NCBI RefSeq assembly: GCF_016587375.1
Contig: NZ_BNJG01000001.1
Coordinates: 3,850,001-3,914,000 of the forward strand
Direction: 5' to 3'
From: Ktedonobacter robiniae
GTDB lineage: Bacteria > Chloroflexota > Ktedonobacteria > Ktedonobacterales > Ktedonobacteraceae
DNA: 64,000 bases
Shown here: piece by piece, positions 37,481 through 46,639 of the stretch
How positions within the stretch are numbered: position 1 is the first letter of the stretch
How the letters are laid out: the number at the start of each line of letters is the position of its first letter
Made by a program: the position numbers and the translations under genes
The notes under the pieces: model-generated
The model's input: the letters and a program-made list of their open reading frames with translations, nothing else
Told to the model about the DNA's origin: nothing
The model's database searches: none

Positions 37481-40400
37481 ATGACACAAGCAAACAAGCG
37501 AAAGAAGCTCGTACTGATCGACGGCCACGCCATTATTCACCGCGCCTTTCACGCGGTGCCTGAAGATCTTTCCACGAGTAGCGGCGAGCCAGTCAATGCG
37601 ACCTTTGGCTTCACCTCGATGCTGATGAAGGCATTATTGGAGGAGCGACCAGACTATATAGCGGTGACCTTTGACCGTCCGACGCCGACGTTTCGGCATG
37701 AGCAATATGCACCATATAAGGCGCACCGGCCAACGCTTCCCGATAATATGCGTCCTCAATTTTCGCGTATTCGCGAGGTGGTGCAGGCCTTTGGCATTCA
37801 GATCTATGAAAAGGATGGTTATGAGGCCGACGATGTGCTGGGAACCCTCTCCGTGCAGGCGAAGGCGCAGGGAGTTGATACCATTATCTACACCGGAGAT
37901 ATGGATACTCTGCAACTGGTCAATGAACAGGTGCTAGTGAAGGTCGCCAAGCGCGGTATTTCTGAAGTCGTGGAGTATGATGAGAAGGAAGTCCAGGCAC
38001 GCTATGGCTTCGCTCCTCACCAGTTGATCGACTATAAGGGCCTGGTTGGTGATAAGTCAGATAATATTCCAGGTGTGGCAGGGATTGGCGCCAAGACGGC
38101 TACACGCTTGATTGTCGAGTATGGCAACCTGGAAAATATTCTCGCCCATGCCAGTGAGCTGAAGCCAAAGGAGCAGAAACTGTTGCAGGAGGGCGAGGAG
38201 CAGGGGCGTCAGAGCAAGTTTCTGGCGACCATCGTGCTCGATGCGCCCGTCTCTCTGGACCTTGAAGCGTGCCGCATGACGCATGTGGACAGCGAGCGTA
38301 TCTTAACCCTCTTTCGCCAACTTGAGTTTCGCAATCAGGTTGAGCGCGTCTTTGCGCTCTTCCGCCAGCTAGGTGTCAGTGTGACCTCTGAGGCCGATTC
38401 GAGGCTTCAGCCGCTTGAAGAGCCGGATGCGCGCTCCGCCAGTGAAGTTGCTGCTGGAGATGAGCGTGAGCGCCTGCTTTTAGCGCCACCGCTGGGTATC
38501 GTTCCCATCTTGCCTCTGCCGCAACCACCAGGGCGTGAGGAGGTCGCTCCCGAGTATGTAGCCACAGCGCCTGCCTCTACGGTGGAAGCCAGGGTTGCGA
38601 CAGAGCCAAGAGCACTTCCTGAGACTCAGGAAGAACAGCAAGATGGTCCCACACAGTTAAGCCTCTTCGATACGCCAGAGCCGCGTGCGGAGGTTGCGCG
38701 CAAGTTGCGCCTACCAGGACCTGCATTGGTCGAGACCTCGCTCTTCTTTGAAGAAAGCAATGTGCAGCCGCCGACGAGCACCATGATCATTAACTCTGAG
38801 GAAGGGGTAGATGTACTGGTGAAGAGCTTGCGTGGTGCGGGCCACTTTGCCTTTGATACTGAGACGACCTCTGAGGATCAGCGCAAGGCAGACCTGGTTG
38901 GCCTGTCGTTTGCGATGGCCCCTGGCGAGGCGTACTATATTCCCGTCGGGCATACCACCACCGTCGATGGGCAGGAACCAGGGACCCAGTTGCCGTTGCC
39001 GCGTGTTCTAGAGCAGCTCAAGCCCATCTTTGAAGATGCAAGCATTGGCAAGTACATGCATAACGCAAAGTATGATATAGCCGTCATGCTGCGTTACGGT
39101 ATCCAGGTGGAGGGACTTAGCTTTGATAGCATGCTCGCCGCCTACCTGATTGAGCCTGGACGCCGTGGTCTGGGCCTCAAAGAGCAAGCCTTTCAACGCC
39201 TGAGCATCCTCATGACACCCATCACGGAGCTGATTGGTAGTGGCAGTAAGATGATTAGTATGGCGCAGGTTCCCATCCGCCGTGCCGCTGACTACGCAGG
39301 TAGCGATGCCGACATGACGTTGCGCCTGGTTGCTCCCTTGCATAAAGATCTGCAAAAGCATAATTTGCTCGATCTGTTCTATCGCCTTGAGATGCCTTTG
39401 ATCAAGGTGTTGATGCAGATGGAACTCTATGGTGTCGCACTTGATGCCGAGTTTTTGCACGAGTTTGGCGAACAGCTCGATGAGCAACTACGGAAGGCGG
39501 AGCAGACCATCTACGACGCAGTGGGGCATCACTTTAACGTCAACTCGCCTAAGCAACTGGGCGAAGTGCTCTTTGTCGAATTGAAGCTGCCCGCGGGAAA
39601 GAAGACCAAGACAGGCTATTCTGTGAGCGCGGACGTGATCGAGAACTTGCGTGGTATGCACCCTGCTATTGATTCATTGCTGGAGTACCGCCAGCTCAGC
39701 AAGCTCAAGTCGACCTACATTGATGGTTTGCAGACCCTGATGGATCGCCAGACGGGGCGTGTCTATACCTCGTTCAACCAGACGATTGCCTCCAGTGGGC
39801 GTCTCTCCTCCAGTAACCCAAACCTGCAAAATATTCCCGTGCGTACTGAGCTTGGCCGCCAGATTCGGCGCGCCTTTATTGCGGATCCCAGCTATGTCCT
39901 GCTGACGGCTGACTATTCGCAGATCGAGCTGCGCATTCTGGCCAATATTACGAATGAGCCACGGCTGGTGGAGGCCTTTAACCAGGGCGAGGACATTCAT
40001 ACCATTACCGCGGCCTCCCTCTTTAGCGTGCCAGTGGAGGAGGTGACCCGAGATCAGCGGCGTCTGGCGAAAACGGTGGTATATGCCGTGCTCTATGGGC
40101 AGTCGGCCTATGGCCTCTCTCAGGTAACGGGGATGCGTCCCGGCGAGGCAGCTGACTTTATTAAGCGCTATCATGAGACCTTCCCCAATATCAAGGTCTA
40201 CGTGGAGAGTACGCTGGAGCAGGCGCGCCGGCAGGGGTATGTCAATACCTACTTTGGGCGCAAACGTTTTATTCCGGATATGCGTGTGCTCTCGCATGTC
40301 GAGCGCCAGGCGCTGGAGCGTGAGGCAGTCAACATGCCTATTCAGGGGTCGAATGCCGATCTGATTAAGGTTGCCATGTTGCGCTTGCAGCATGCCTTCC

Positions 40401-40606
40401 TGCAAAATGGCATGAAGACACGTATGATCTTGCAGGTGCATGACGAGCTTGTCTTTGAAGTGCCCGTCGAAGAGTTGGAGCGCGCGAAGCGGATGGTGAA
40501 GGCGGTTATGGAAGGGATTGGAGCGTTATTGGTGCCTCAGAAGGTGCCGATAAAAGTAGATATGAAGTCTGGAAAGAACTGGTTTGCCGCCGAATCTGTG
40601 GTATAA
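37481..40606 (+). CDS. polA: DNA polymerase I with 5' nuclease, proofreading and polymerase domains
   Basis: 1041 residues from MTQANKRKKLVLIDGHAIIH. The 5' nuclease covers about 1-290. A 120-residue Pro/Glu-rich linker follows, holding QLSLF at residues 392-396, a match to the beta-clamp binding consensus. The 3'-5' exonuclease keeps its acidic residues (FDTETTSED, NAKYDIAVM, YAGSDADMT). Polymerase motif A is DYSQIELRI, motif C is VHDELVFEVP. The O-helix reads RRLAKTVVYAVLYGQSAYG, with Tyr where E. coli has Phe762 and Ala where it has Gly763. Longer than usual (about 900) because of the linker. Confidence 0.95.
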   Translation: MTQANKRKKLVLIDGHAIIHRAFHAVPEDLSTSSGEPVNATFGFTSMLMKALLEERPDYIAVTFDRPTPTFRHEQYAPYKAHRPTLPDNMRPQFSRIREVVQAFGIQIYEKDGYEADDVLGTLSVQAKAQGVDTIIYTGDMDTLQLVNEQVLVKVAKRGISEVVEYDEKEVQARYGFAPHQLIDYKGLVGDKSDNIPGVAGIGAKTATRLIVEYGNLENILAHASELKPKEQKLLQEGEEQGRQSKFLATIVLDAPVSLDLEACRMTHVDSERILTLFRQLEFRNQVERVFALFRQLGVSVTSEADSRLQPLEEPDARSASEVAAGDERERLLLAPPLGIVPILPLPQPPGREEVAPEYVATAPASTVEARVATEPRALPETQEEQQDGPTQLSLFDTPEPRAEVARKLRLPGPALVETSLFFEESNVQPPTSTMIINSEEGVDVLVKSLRGAGHFAFDTETTSEDQRKADLVGLSFAMAPGEAYYIPVGHTTTVDGQEPGTQLPLPRVLEQLKPIFEDASIGKYMHNAKYDIAVMLRYGIQVEGLSFDSMLAAYLIEPGRRGLGLKEQAFQRLSILMTPITELIGSGSKMISMAQVPIRRAADYAGSDADMTLRLVAPLHKDLQKHNLLDLFYRLEMPLIKVLMQMELYGVALDAEFLHEFGEQLDEQLRKAEQTIYDAVGHHFNVNSPKQLGEVLFVELKLPAGKKTKTGYSVSADVIENLRGMHPAIDSLLEYRQLSKLKSTYIDGLQTLMDRQTGRVYTSFNQTIASSGRLSSSNPNLQNIPVRTELGRQIRRAFIADPSYVLLTADYSQIELRILANITNEPRLVEAFNQGEDIHTITAASLFSVPVEEVTRDQRRLAKTVVYAVLYGQSAYGLSQVTGMRPGEAADFIKRYHETFPNIKVYVESTLEQARRQGYVNTYFGRKRFIPDMRVLSHVERQALEREAVNMPIQGSNADLIKVAMLRLQHAFLQNGMKTRMILQVHDELVFEVPVEELERAKRMVKAVMEGIGALLVPQKVPIKVDMKSGKNWFAAESVV

Positions 40607-40642
40607 CAAGAGAAAAGATCCATTCCAGACGAGGAGTACATT

Positions 40643-41812
40643 TTGGTCCAGCTATCTCATCTTATTGAAAACTTGCCGCCGTTTCACTTTGCTGACGCAA
40701 AGCGGCGTATCGCGGAGAAGACCGCGCAGGGCGTGGATGTCGTCAATCTCTCGGTAGGTGATCCAGACCTCCCAGCTCCTCCCCAGGTCGTCGAGCGCCT
40801 TTGTGCTGAAATGCGTGTGGCGGAAAACCATCGCTATCCCGAGTATCGGGGTATGCAGGAGCTACACGAGGCCATCGCCCGTTGGTTCCAGCATCGCTTT
40901 GGCGTGGAACTAGCACCCCAGCGGGAGATTATGCCTTTGATCGGCTCGAAAGAGGGACTGGTCTATGCTGCCTCCTGTGTGCTTAACGCTGGTGATATCG
41001 CACTCGCCCCCGATCCCTACTATCCCGTGTATATCTCGGCGAGCGCGAGTGTCGGCGCGCAGACATATCTGCTGCCTCTACGGGAGGAAAATGGCTTTCT
41101 CCCAGACTTGCAAAGTATCCCGGGTGATGTCCTGGCGAAGGCCAGGTTGCTCTGGCTGAACTATCCTAATAATCCAACCGCCGCCAGTGCCCCACGTTCA
41201 TTCTTTGAGCAAGCAGTAGCCCTCGCGCATCAGCATAACCTGGCGCTTGTGCATGATATGGCCTATGCCGAGGTCTATTATGACAACCACGAGCGCCCGC
41301 TCAGCCTGCTTGAAATTCCGGGCGCCAAAGAGGTCACGGTCGAGCTGCACTCCCTGAGCAAGACCTATAACATGGCTGGTTTTCGTATAGGCATGATGGT
41401 CGGTAACCCGACACTAGTAGATGCGGTGGCGCGCTTAAAAAGCAACGTGGATAGCGGTATCTTCCGTCCCGTCCAGTATGCAGCCATTGAAGCATTAAAC
41501 CTGCCCGAAGACTGGATTCTGGAGCGCAACGTCATTTATAAGCGGCGTCGTGATGCGCTAGTGCAGGGGTGGAATGCGCTTGGTTTGCGCGCCCCACTCA
41601 ATCAAGCGGGCCTGTATGTCTGGGCGAGTGTGCCTCAGGGCTTTACCTCGAAACAATTTGCGGACTGGCTCTTTGAGAAGGCAGGTGTATTTCTGACGCC
41701 TGGGACGAACTTTGGCCCCTCGGGCGAAGGCTATGTACGTATCTCGCTGACCGCTCCCGAGGAGCGTATCCAATTGGCCCTGGAGCGCATCCAGAGGGCT
41801 TTTTCCTCATAG
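40643..41812 (+). CDS. Class I/II aminotransferase, LL-diaminopimelate aminotransferase-like
   Basis: PLP fold type I, 389 residues. NLSVGDPDLPAPPQVVERL, RYPEYRGMQELHEAIARWF, WLNYPNNPTAA, HDMAYAEVYYD and the PLP lysine in LHSLSKTYNMAGFRIGMMVG fit the DapL/AspC-like group. TTG start with GAGGAG 6 bases upstream. 36 bases after polA. DapL is a guess from similarity; another amino acid aminotransferase is possible. Confidence 0.82.
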   Translation: MVQLSHLIENLPPFHFADAKRRIAEKTAQGVDVVNLSVGDPDLPAPPQVVERLCAEMRVAENHRYPEYRGMQELHEAIARWFQHRFGVELAPQREIMPLIGSKEGLVYAASCVLNAGDIALAPDPYYPVYISASASVGAQTYLLPLREENGFLPDLQSIPGDVLAKARLLWLNYPNNPTAASAPRSFFEQAVALAHQHNLALVHDMAYAEVYYDNHERPLSLLEIPGAKEVTVELHSLSKTYNMAGFRIGMMVGNPTLVDAVARLKSNVDSGIFRPVQYAAIEALNLPEDWILERNVIYKRRRDALVQGWNALGLRAPLNQAGLYVWASVPQGFTSKQFADWLFEKAGVFLTPGTNFGPSGEGYVRISLTAPEERIQLALERIQRAFSS

Positions 41813-41825
41813 TGCAAGCGTTTTT

Positions 41826-41888
41826 AGGTTTGGAGTGTGCGTAGCCCTGGCAGCCACAGGCTGCCAGGGCTACGCACACTCCAAACCT
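41826..41888 (+). terminator. Perfect 30-bp-arm hairpin
   Basis: AGGTTTGGAGTGTGCGTAGC... mirrored exactly around ACA, 14 bases after the aminotransferase stop. The 220 bases beyond it, up to the next gene, hold nothing recognisable. Confidence 0.8.
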
Positions 41889-42112
41889 ATTTCTCTTTTT
41901 TCATGAAGGCCGCATAATATTGGTATATGTTGCTGGACGTTGTGGTTTGGAGCGTGCTAAACTTCCATAGGATGTAAAAATCTTCACTTTACTCGAGCAA
42001 CTTGTATTACTTGCCATATATTTCTATATGTTTTTTGTTCTTTTGCGTTATACATCAATACCATAGGGAGAATACACATATACGCTTGTGGGTAAGTAAG
42101 GAGCGTTGACTA

Positions 42113-44248
42113 ATGATTCTGGATCATACGTCTGTTGAGGCTTCTCAGCAGCAGGGACCAGATGCATGGCATCTGCGTGTTGGGCACGATATTTGTGGTG
42201 ATGTGCAGCAGGCGCTTAATCATGAGTGGTTGGTGACGAATGGCCTGGGAGGGTACGCAGCTGGTTCGATTTGTGGCGCAACAACCCGCAGCTATCATGG
42301 TCTGCTGGTGGCTGCGCTTCAGCCACCCGTGGCGCGCACTGTTTTTGTAAGTAAGGTCGATGAAGAGATTACCTTGCCAGGCGGCGAGGTGCTCAAGCTA
42401 GGAGTTAACGAGTATCACGACAAGGTGGTGGATCCTCAAGGGTATCAGTATTTGCAAGAAGTGGTGCTGGATGGAGATGTTCCTTGTTTCCGCTATCGTC
42501 TCACGGAGCAGTTGGAGCTGGTCAAGCGTGTTTGGATGGAGTATGGACAGAATACAACCTACATTCAGTACACCCTTGAAGGAGCGGGCGATGAGATCGC
42601 TGATGAGAACCTGACGCTGACACTGGTGCCGTTTTGTCTCTCGCGTGACTATCACGCTTCGACGCAAGGCGCCGACGATTGGCATTTTATTGTGGATAGC
42701 CAGCATAATCGCTGTCGTATTCGTGCCTATAATGAGGCGCCAGTCTATCACCTGATCGCGGGTCCCTCGGCGTTTTTCTCCCCCACGGGCCTCTGGTACT
42801 GGCGTGTGCTGCATCGGCGGGAGAGCGAGCGTGGTATGCTGGATCAGGAAGATGTATATCAGCCAGGAATTTTTCGCATGCCCATTACGACGGGTATGCG
42901 CGTTACCTTTGTCTTAAGTGCTGAACAGAATCTCCCCTCGGACCTGGGTGGACCACGCCATGAAGAACTGGTCACGGCGGCGCTGGTTCGCCACCAGCGC
43001 CGTGTGCGTCAACTGCTCTCCGTGGCTGAGCGTACTATGGATAATCTAGAAGAGCGTGATCCAGTGCTGGCACGCTTGGTTGTGGCCGCTGATCAGTTTA
43101 TTGTTGCGCGACCAAACTACGCGCAGGCAAAGGCCTCTCGCCAACCATTGCGCCTTGCTCCAGATCGCAAGACGATCATCGCAGGCTACCCCTGGTTTAC
43201 AGATTGGGGACGCGATAGCATGATTTCATTGCCGGGCTTGTTGCTGGCAACGGGTCGCTATAGTGAGGCCCGTGGACTGCTCAAGGCCTTTGTCTCCTAC
43301 ACACATGAGGGCCTGATCCCCAATCGCTTTCCCGATCAAGGCGAGCACCCCGAGTACAATACCATAGATGCCACTCTCTGGATGTTTCACGCGCTTGGGT
43401 TGTACCTACAAGCCACCGATGACTGGTCACTCCTCAAGGAGCTTTTCCCAGTACTGCAAGAGATTGTTGTCCGCCATGAGCAGGGAACGCTCTTCAATAT
43501 TGGGATGGATGCGACAGATGGTCTCCTACATGGAGGAACGGACGGGGTCCAGCTCACCTGGATGGACGCGAAGGTTGACGGTTGGGTCGTCACGCCGCGA
43601 CGAGGCAAGCCAGTAGAGATAAACGCGCTCTGGTATGCCGCCTTAACGAAGATGGAAGCCTGGGCCGTGCGCCTCTCGACGGATGCCTCGCACTATAGTC
43701 AATTGCGTACCCTGGTGCGACAGCATTTTGCCAGGCGTTTCTGGTACGCAGAGGGCGGCTATCTCTATGACGTGGTCGATGTTGATGGGAACGCGGGCCA
43801 GACGGATGCCTCGCTTCGCCCCAATCAGTTGTTCGCGGTCTCCCTCTGCCGGGACCTGCTTTCGGGGGGGCAATGTGCCAGCATTTTGCAGCAAGTTGAG
43901 CAGCATTTGCTTACCCCCTTGGGGCTACGCTCGCTCAGTCCAACCGATCCCGCGTATCATCAGCACTTTAGCGGAAATCGTTGGCAGCGTGATAGCGCAT
44001 ACCACCAGGGAACCGTCTGGCAGTGGTTGCTCGGCCCCTTTATCGATGTGCATTTGCGTGTGCATAAGGATCGTGATCAATTACGTACCTTGCTCTTGAC
44101 CGCTCTGGACCAACTTTGGCAGAATTGTCTCGGGACCATTAGTGAGGTGGCTGAACCAGAACCACCCTATGCCGTGGGCGGGTGTGTGGCCCAGGCCTGG
44201 AGCGTGGCGGAGTTCTTGCGTTGCTGGCTGCTCTTGCAAGAAAAGTAG
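42113..44248 (+). CDS. Glycogen debranching enzyme, GH133 amylo-alpha-1,6-glucosidase type
   Basis: 711 residues. The N-terminal GDE domain starts HEWLVTNGLGGYAAGSICGA followed by TTRSYHGLLVAAL. The C-terminal catalytic (alpha/alpha)6 barrel shows GYPWFTDWGRDSMISLPGLL, IPNRFPDQGEHPEYNTIDAT, GTDGVQLTWMDAKVDGWVVT and KPVEINALWYAAL, holding the acidic catalytic residues of the family. AAGGAGCG is 8 bases before the ATG. Stands alone; no other glycogen gene nearby. Confidence 0.92.
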   Translation: MILDHTSVEASQQQGPDAWHLRVGHDICGDVQQALNHEWLVTNGLGGYAAGSICGATTRSYHGLLVAALQPPVARTVFVSKVDEEITLPGGEVLKLGVNEYHDKVVDPQGYQYLQEVVLDGDVPCFRYRLTEQLELVKRVWMEYGQNTTYIQYTLEGAGDEIADENLTLTLVPFCLSRDYHASTQGADDWHFIVDSQHNRCRIRAYNEAPVYHLIAGPSAFFSPTGLWYWRVLHRRESERGMLDQEDVYQPGIFRMPITTGMRVTFVLSAEQNLPSDLGGPRHEELVTAALVRHQRRVRQLLSVAERTMDNLEERDPVLARLVVAADQFIVARPNYAQAKASRQPLRLAPDRKTIIAGYPWFTDWGRDSMISLPGLLLATGRYSEARGLLKAFVSYTHEGLIPNRFPDQGEHPEYNTIDATLWMFHALGLYLQATDDWSLLKELFPVLQEIVVRHEQGTLFNIGMDATDGLLHGGTDGVQLTWMDAKVDGWVVTPRRGKPVEINALWYAALTKMEAWAVRLSTDASHYSQLRTLVRQHFARRFWYAEGGYLYDVVDVDGNAGQTDASLRPNQLFAVSLCRDLLSGGQCASILQQVEQHLLTPLGLRSLSPTDPAYHQHFSGNRWQRDSAYHQGTVWQWLLGPFIDVHLRVHKDRDQLRTLLLTALDQLWQNCLGTISEVAEPEPPYAVGGCVAQAWSVAEFLRCWLLLQEK

Positions 44249-44414
44249 CCTGGGACTTTCCGAGTAGGGACTTCTGGCAGGAGGCCCCTGGTTTTTCATG
44301 TTGTTCTAATGTCTCCAGTTTATAGTGTAGACATCGTGTTGGCTACCTATGCCGCAGGAGTCGTGGTGGAGGTAACCAACATGATGCGGCTTTCAATGTA
44401 CGAGGTACGGTTTT

Positions 44415-45089
44415 ATGCGTATCCTGATTATAGAGGATGATCCCCGTCTGGGTCCGAGTTTGAAGAAGGGTCTCGAAGGTAGCCATCATGCGGTCGATTT
44501 GTTAGCCGATGGCGAAGATGCGGTGTATATGGCTACCTCCATTCCTTATGACCTGGTCATACTCGATATCCTGCTTCCCGGTTTAAGTGGTTTTGAAGTC
44601 TGCCGTCAGTTGCGTGAACAGGGCAAGACGATGCCTATTTTGTTGCTAACCGCGCTGGGCGAGGTGGAGCATCGCGTCAAAGGATTAGACCTGGGGGCAG
44701 ATGATTATCTCACCAAGCCCTTTGCATTTAGCGAGCTTGAGGCGCGTGTACGAGCCCTCCTGCGCCGGGGAGGACCAGTCTTATCTACAACATTACAATT
44801 TATGGATATTACGCTTGATACCAGGACGCATGAGGTTAAACGCGCGGAGCGCCTGATTCCCCTGGGAAACAAAGAGTATGCTCTCCTTGAGTTTTTTATG
44901 CGCCATCCGCACCAGGTACTGAGTAGATCGATGATTGTCGAGCATGTCTGGGATGGCGATACCGAACACCTCTCCAATGTTATTGATGTCTATATTCGCT
45001 ATCTCCGGCGCAAGCTCTGCAATGAGAATGAACCAAACGTCATTCAGACGATACGTGGCTCTGGTTATCAGCTCAAGGAACCCTTATAA
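44415..45089 (+). CDS. OmpR-family response regulator
   Basis: 224 residues. Receiver domain with acidic pocket IIEDD and phospho-acceptor Asp in DLVILDILLPGLSG, switch Thr in LLTALGE, Lys in LTKPFAF. Winged-helix domain ends LRRKLCNENEPNVIQTIRGS plus GYQL. One base separates its stop from the kinase start, so they form an operon. Confidence 0.95.
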   Translation: MRILIIEDDPRLGPSLKKGLEGSHHAVDLLADGEDAVYMATSIPYDLVILDILLPGLSGFEVCRQLREQGKTMPILLLTALGEVEHRVKGLDLGADDYLTKPFAFSELEARVRALLRRGGPVLSTTLQFMDITLDTRTHEVKRAERLIPLGNKEYALLEFFMRHPHQVLSRSMIVEHVWDGDTEHLSNVIDVYIRYLRRKLCNENEPNVIQTIRGSGYQLKEPL

Positions 45090-45090
45090 T

Positions 45091-46596
45091 ATGCGAACGC
45101 GTCGGCCACAGCTCTTTCCCCCCGGACTGCGTGTACAATTGACCCTCTGGTATATTGCCGTCTCCGCTACGCTAGTGATTTTGTGTGCTACGGCCTTCTA
45201 TATGATAGTCAAAATTCAATTGGAGACGAATTTTGATACCGCGTTGCGCCTGCGAACACAACAAATCGCTCAGGCCTTGATCGTCTCACAAGGACGCATG
45301 GATACCTCGGATATTGCGGGGCAGATGTCGCAGTTAGGCGCAACCGCTGCCTATATCGATACGCATCCTGGCCAGAGTAAGCGTACTTTTCAACAGGAGA
45401 AAGACGTTTCACCAGGCGATTTCTTTGTGCGCGTACTAGATGAGCACGCACAAACACTCTATGCGACCACAGATATGCGCCGATTGGTATTAAATGCGAC
45501 AAGCGTCCATGATCCGCTTCACGGAATCCCCTGGCGTGGAACTGTCTATGATGCTGATGGTCAGCAGGTGCGGGTATACTGTACGATGCTCGTCTGGCAG
45601 AATCAGATTATTGGCGTTATTCAGGTTGGACAGTCGTTAGAGAGCCTGAATGAGCAACTGCAAACAGTTCTGTATATCCTCATCGGTATCTGCTCGGTCT
45701 TATTACTTGCGTGTGGCCTCTGTAGCTACTGGTTCTCGGCGCGAGCATTTAGGCCGATTCATCACCTTGCGCGGACCGCGCGTATGATCAATGCCCAGGA
45801 TCTACAGAAACGTGTGCCTCTACCCCGGGCCAGAGATGAAGTCTATGACCTAGCGTTACTCTTTAACCAGATGATAGGACGCCTTGAACGCGCCTTTGAG
45901 CATCAGCGTCGCTTTGTTGCCGATGCCTCGCATGAACTGCGCACACCGGTGGCCGTGATTCGTAATATGACAGAGGTCGCGCTCTCTCGTTCCGAGAAGA
46001 CGGAAGAGTATATTATGGCCCTGGAAGGCATTAATGAGGAGACCGAGCGCCTGGGAAGGCTTATTAATGATCTCCTGGCTCTGGCGCGTGCCGATGAACA
46101 GAAGATGCAACTCGATTATGAGCCTGTGCGCCTGGATTTTCTGGCGGCTGATGCGATTGAGAGCATGGAACCCCTGGCCCAGGAACGCCAGGTGAGCCTG
46201 GCGAGCGGCCTTCTACAGGCGGCAACGGTCATGGGCGATGCCGCGCGCCTGATTCAGATTATTCTGAGTTTGCTTGACAATGCCCTCAAATATACAAATA
46301 GTGGCGGACGTGTGACGGTGTCGGTTGAGATATGTGAGAACCTGGCACAATTGCGTGTTCAGGACACCGGCATAGGCATCTCACCTGAAGAGAGGCAACA
46401 TATCTTCGAGCGCTTTTATCGCGCCGATCCCGCACGTTCAAAGGCGCTTGGCGGTTATGGCCTGGGCCTCTCTATTGTGGAACTGCTGGTGCGTTTGCAG
46501 CATGGCACTGTCTCGGTCGAGAGTGAGCCTGGCAAGGGAGCACTATTTATTATCACCTTCCCGCTGGCCTCAGAGGCTGCCGGGACAGGGTTATAG
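45091..46596 (+). CDS. Sensor histidine kinase
   Basis: 501 residues from MRTRRPQLFPPGLRVQLTLW. Transmembrane helices at about 22-42 and 190-213 enclose an outer sensor domain. HAMP follows, then HisKA with FVADASHELRTPVAVI (phospho-His) and HATPase with LLDNALKYTNSGG (N box), QDTGIGISPEE (G1), YGLGLSIVELLV (G2). The frame extends upstream inside the regulator gene, but the ATG at 45091 with AAGGAA before it is the expected start. Confidence 0.94.
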   Translation: MRTRRPQLFPPGLRVQLTLWYIAVSATLVILCATAFYMIVKIQLETNFDTALRLRTQQIAQALIVSQGRMDTSDIAGQMSQLGATAAYIDTHPGQSKRTFQQEKDVSPGDFFVRVLDEHAQTLYATTDMRRLVLNATSVHDPLHGIPWRGTVYDADGQQVRVYCTMLVWQNQIIGVIQVGQSLESLNEQLQTVLYILIGICSVLLLACGLCSYWFSARAFRPIHHLARTARMINAQDLQKRVPLPRARDEVYDLALLFNQMIGRLERAFEHQRRFVADASHELRTPVAVIRNMTEVALSRSEKTEEYIMALEGINEETERLGRLINDLLALARADEQKMQLDYEPVRLDFLAADAIESMEPLAQERQVSLASGLLQAATVMGDAARLIQIILSLLDNALKYTNSGGRVTVSVEICENLAQLRVQDTGIGISPEERQHIFERFYRADPARSKALGGYGLGLSIVELLVRLQHGTVSVESEPGKGALFIITFPLASEAAGTGL

Positions 46597-46639
46597 AAGT
46601 TTCTCTCTGAGGCTTCTCTCTGCGCGGGCAGGCTCTCAG

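Noticed and set aside
44935..45090. Upstream extension of the histidine kinase into the regulator gene
   Set aside because: Overlaps the regulator's DNA-binding domain in another frame; ATG at 45091 is the natural start.
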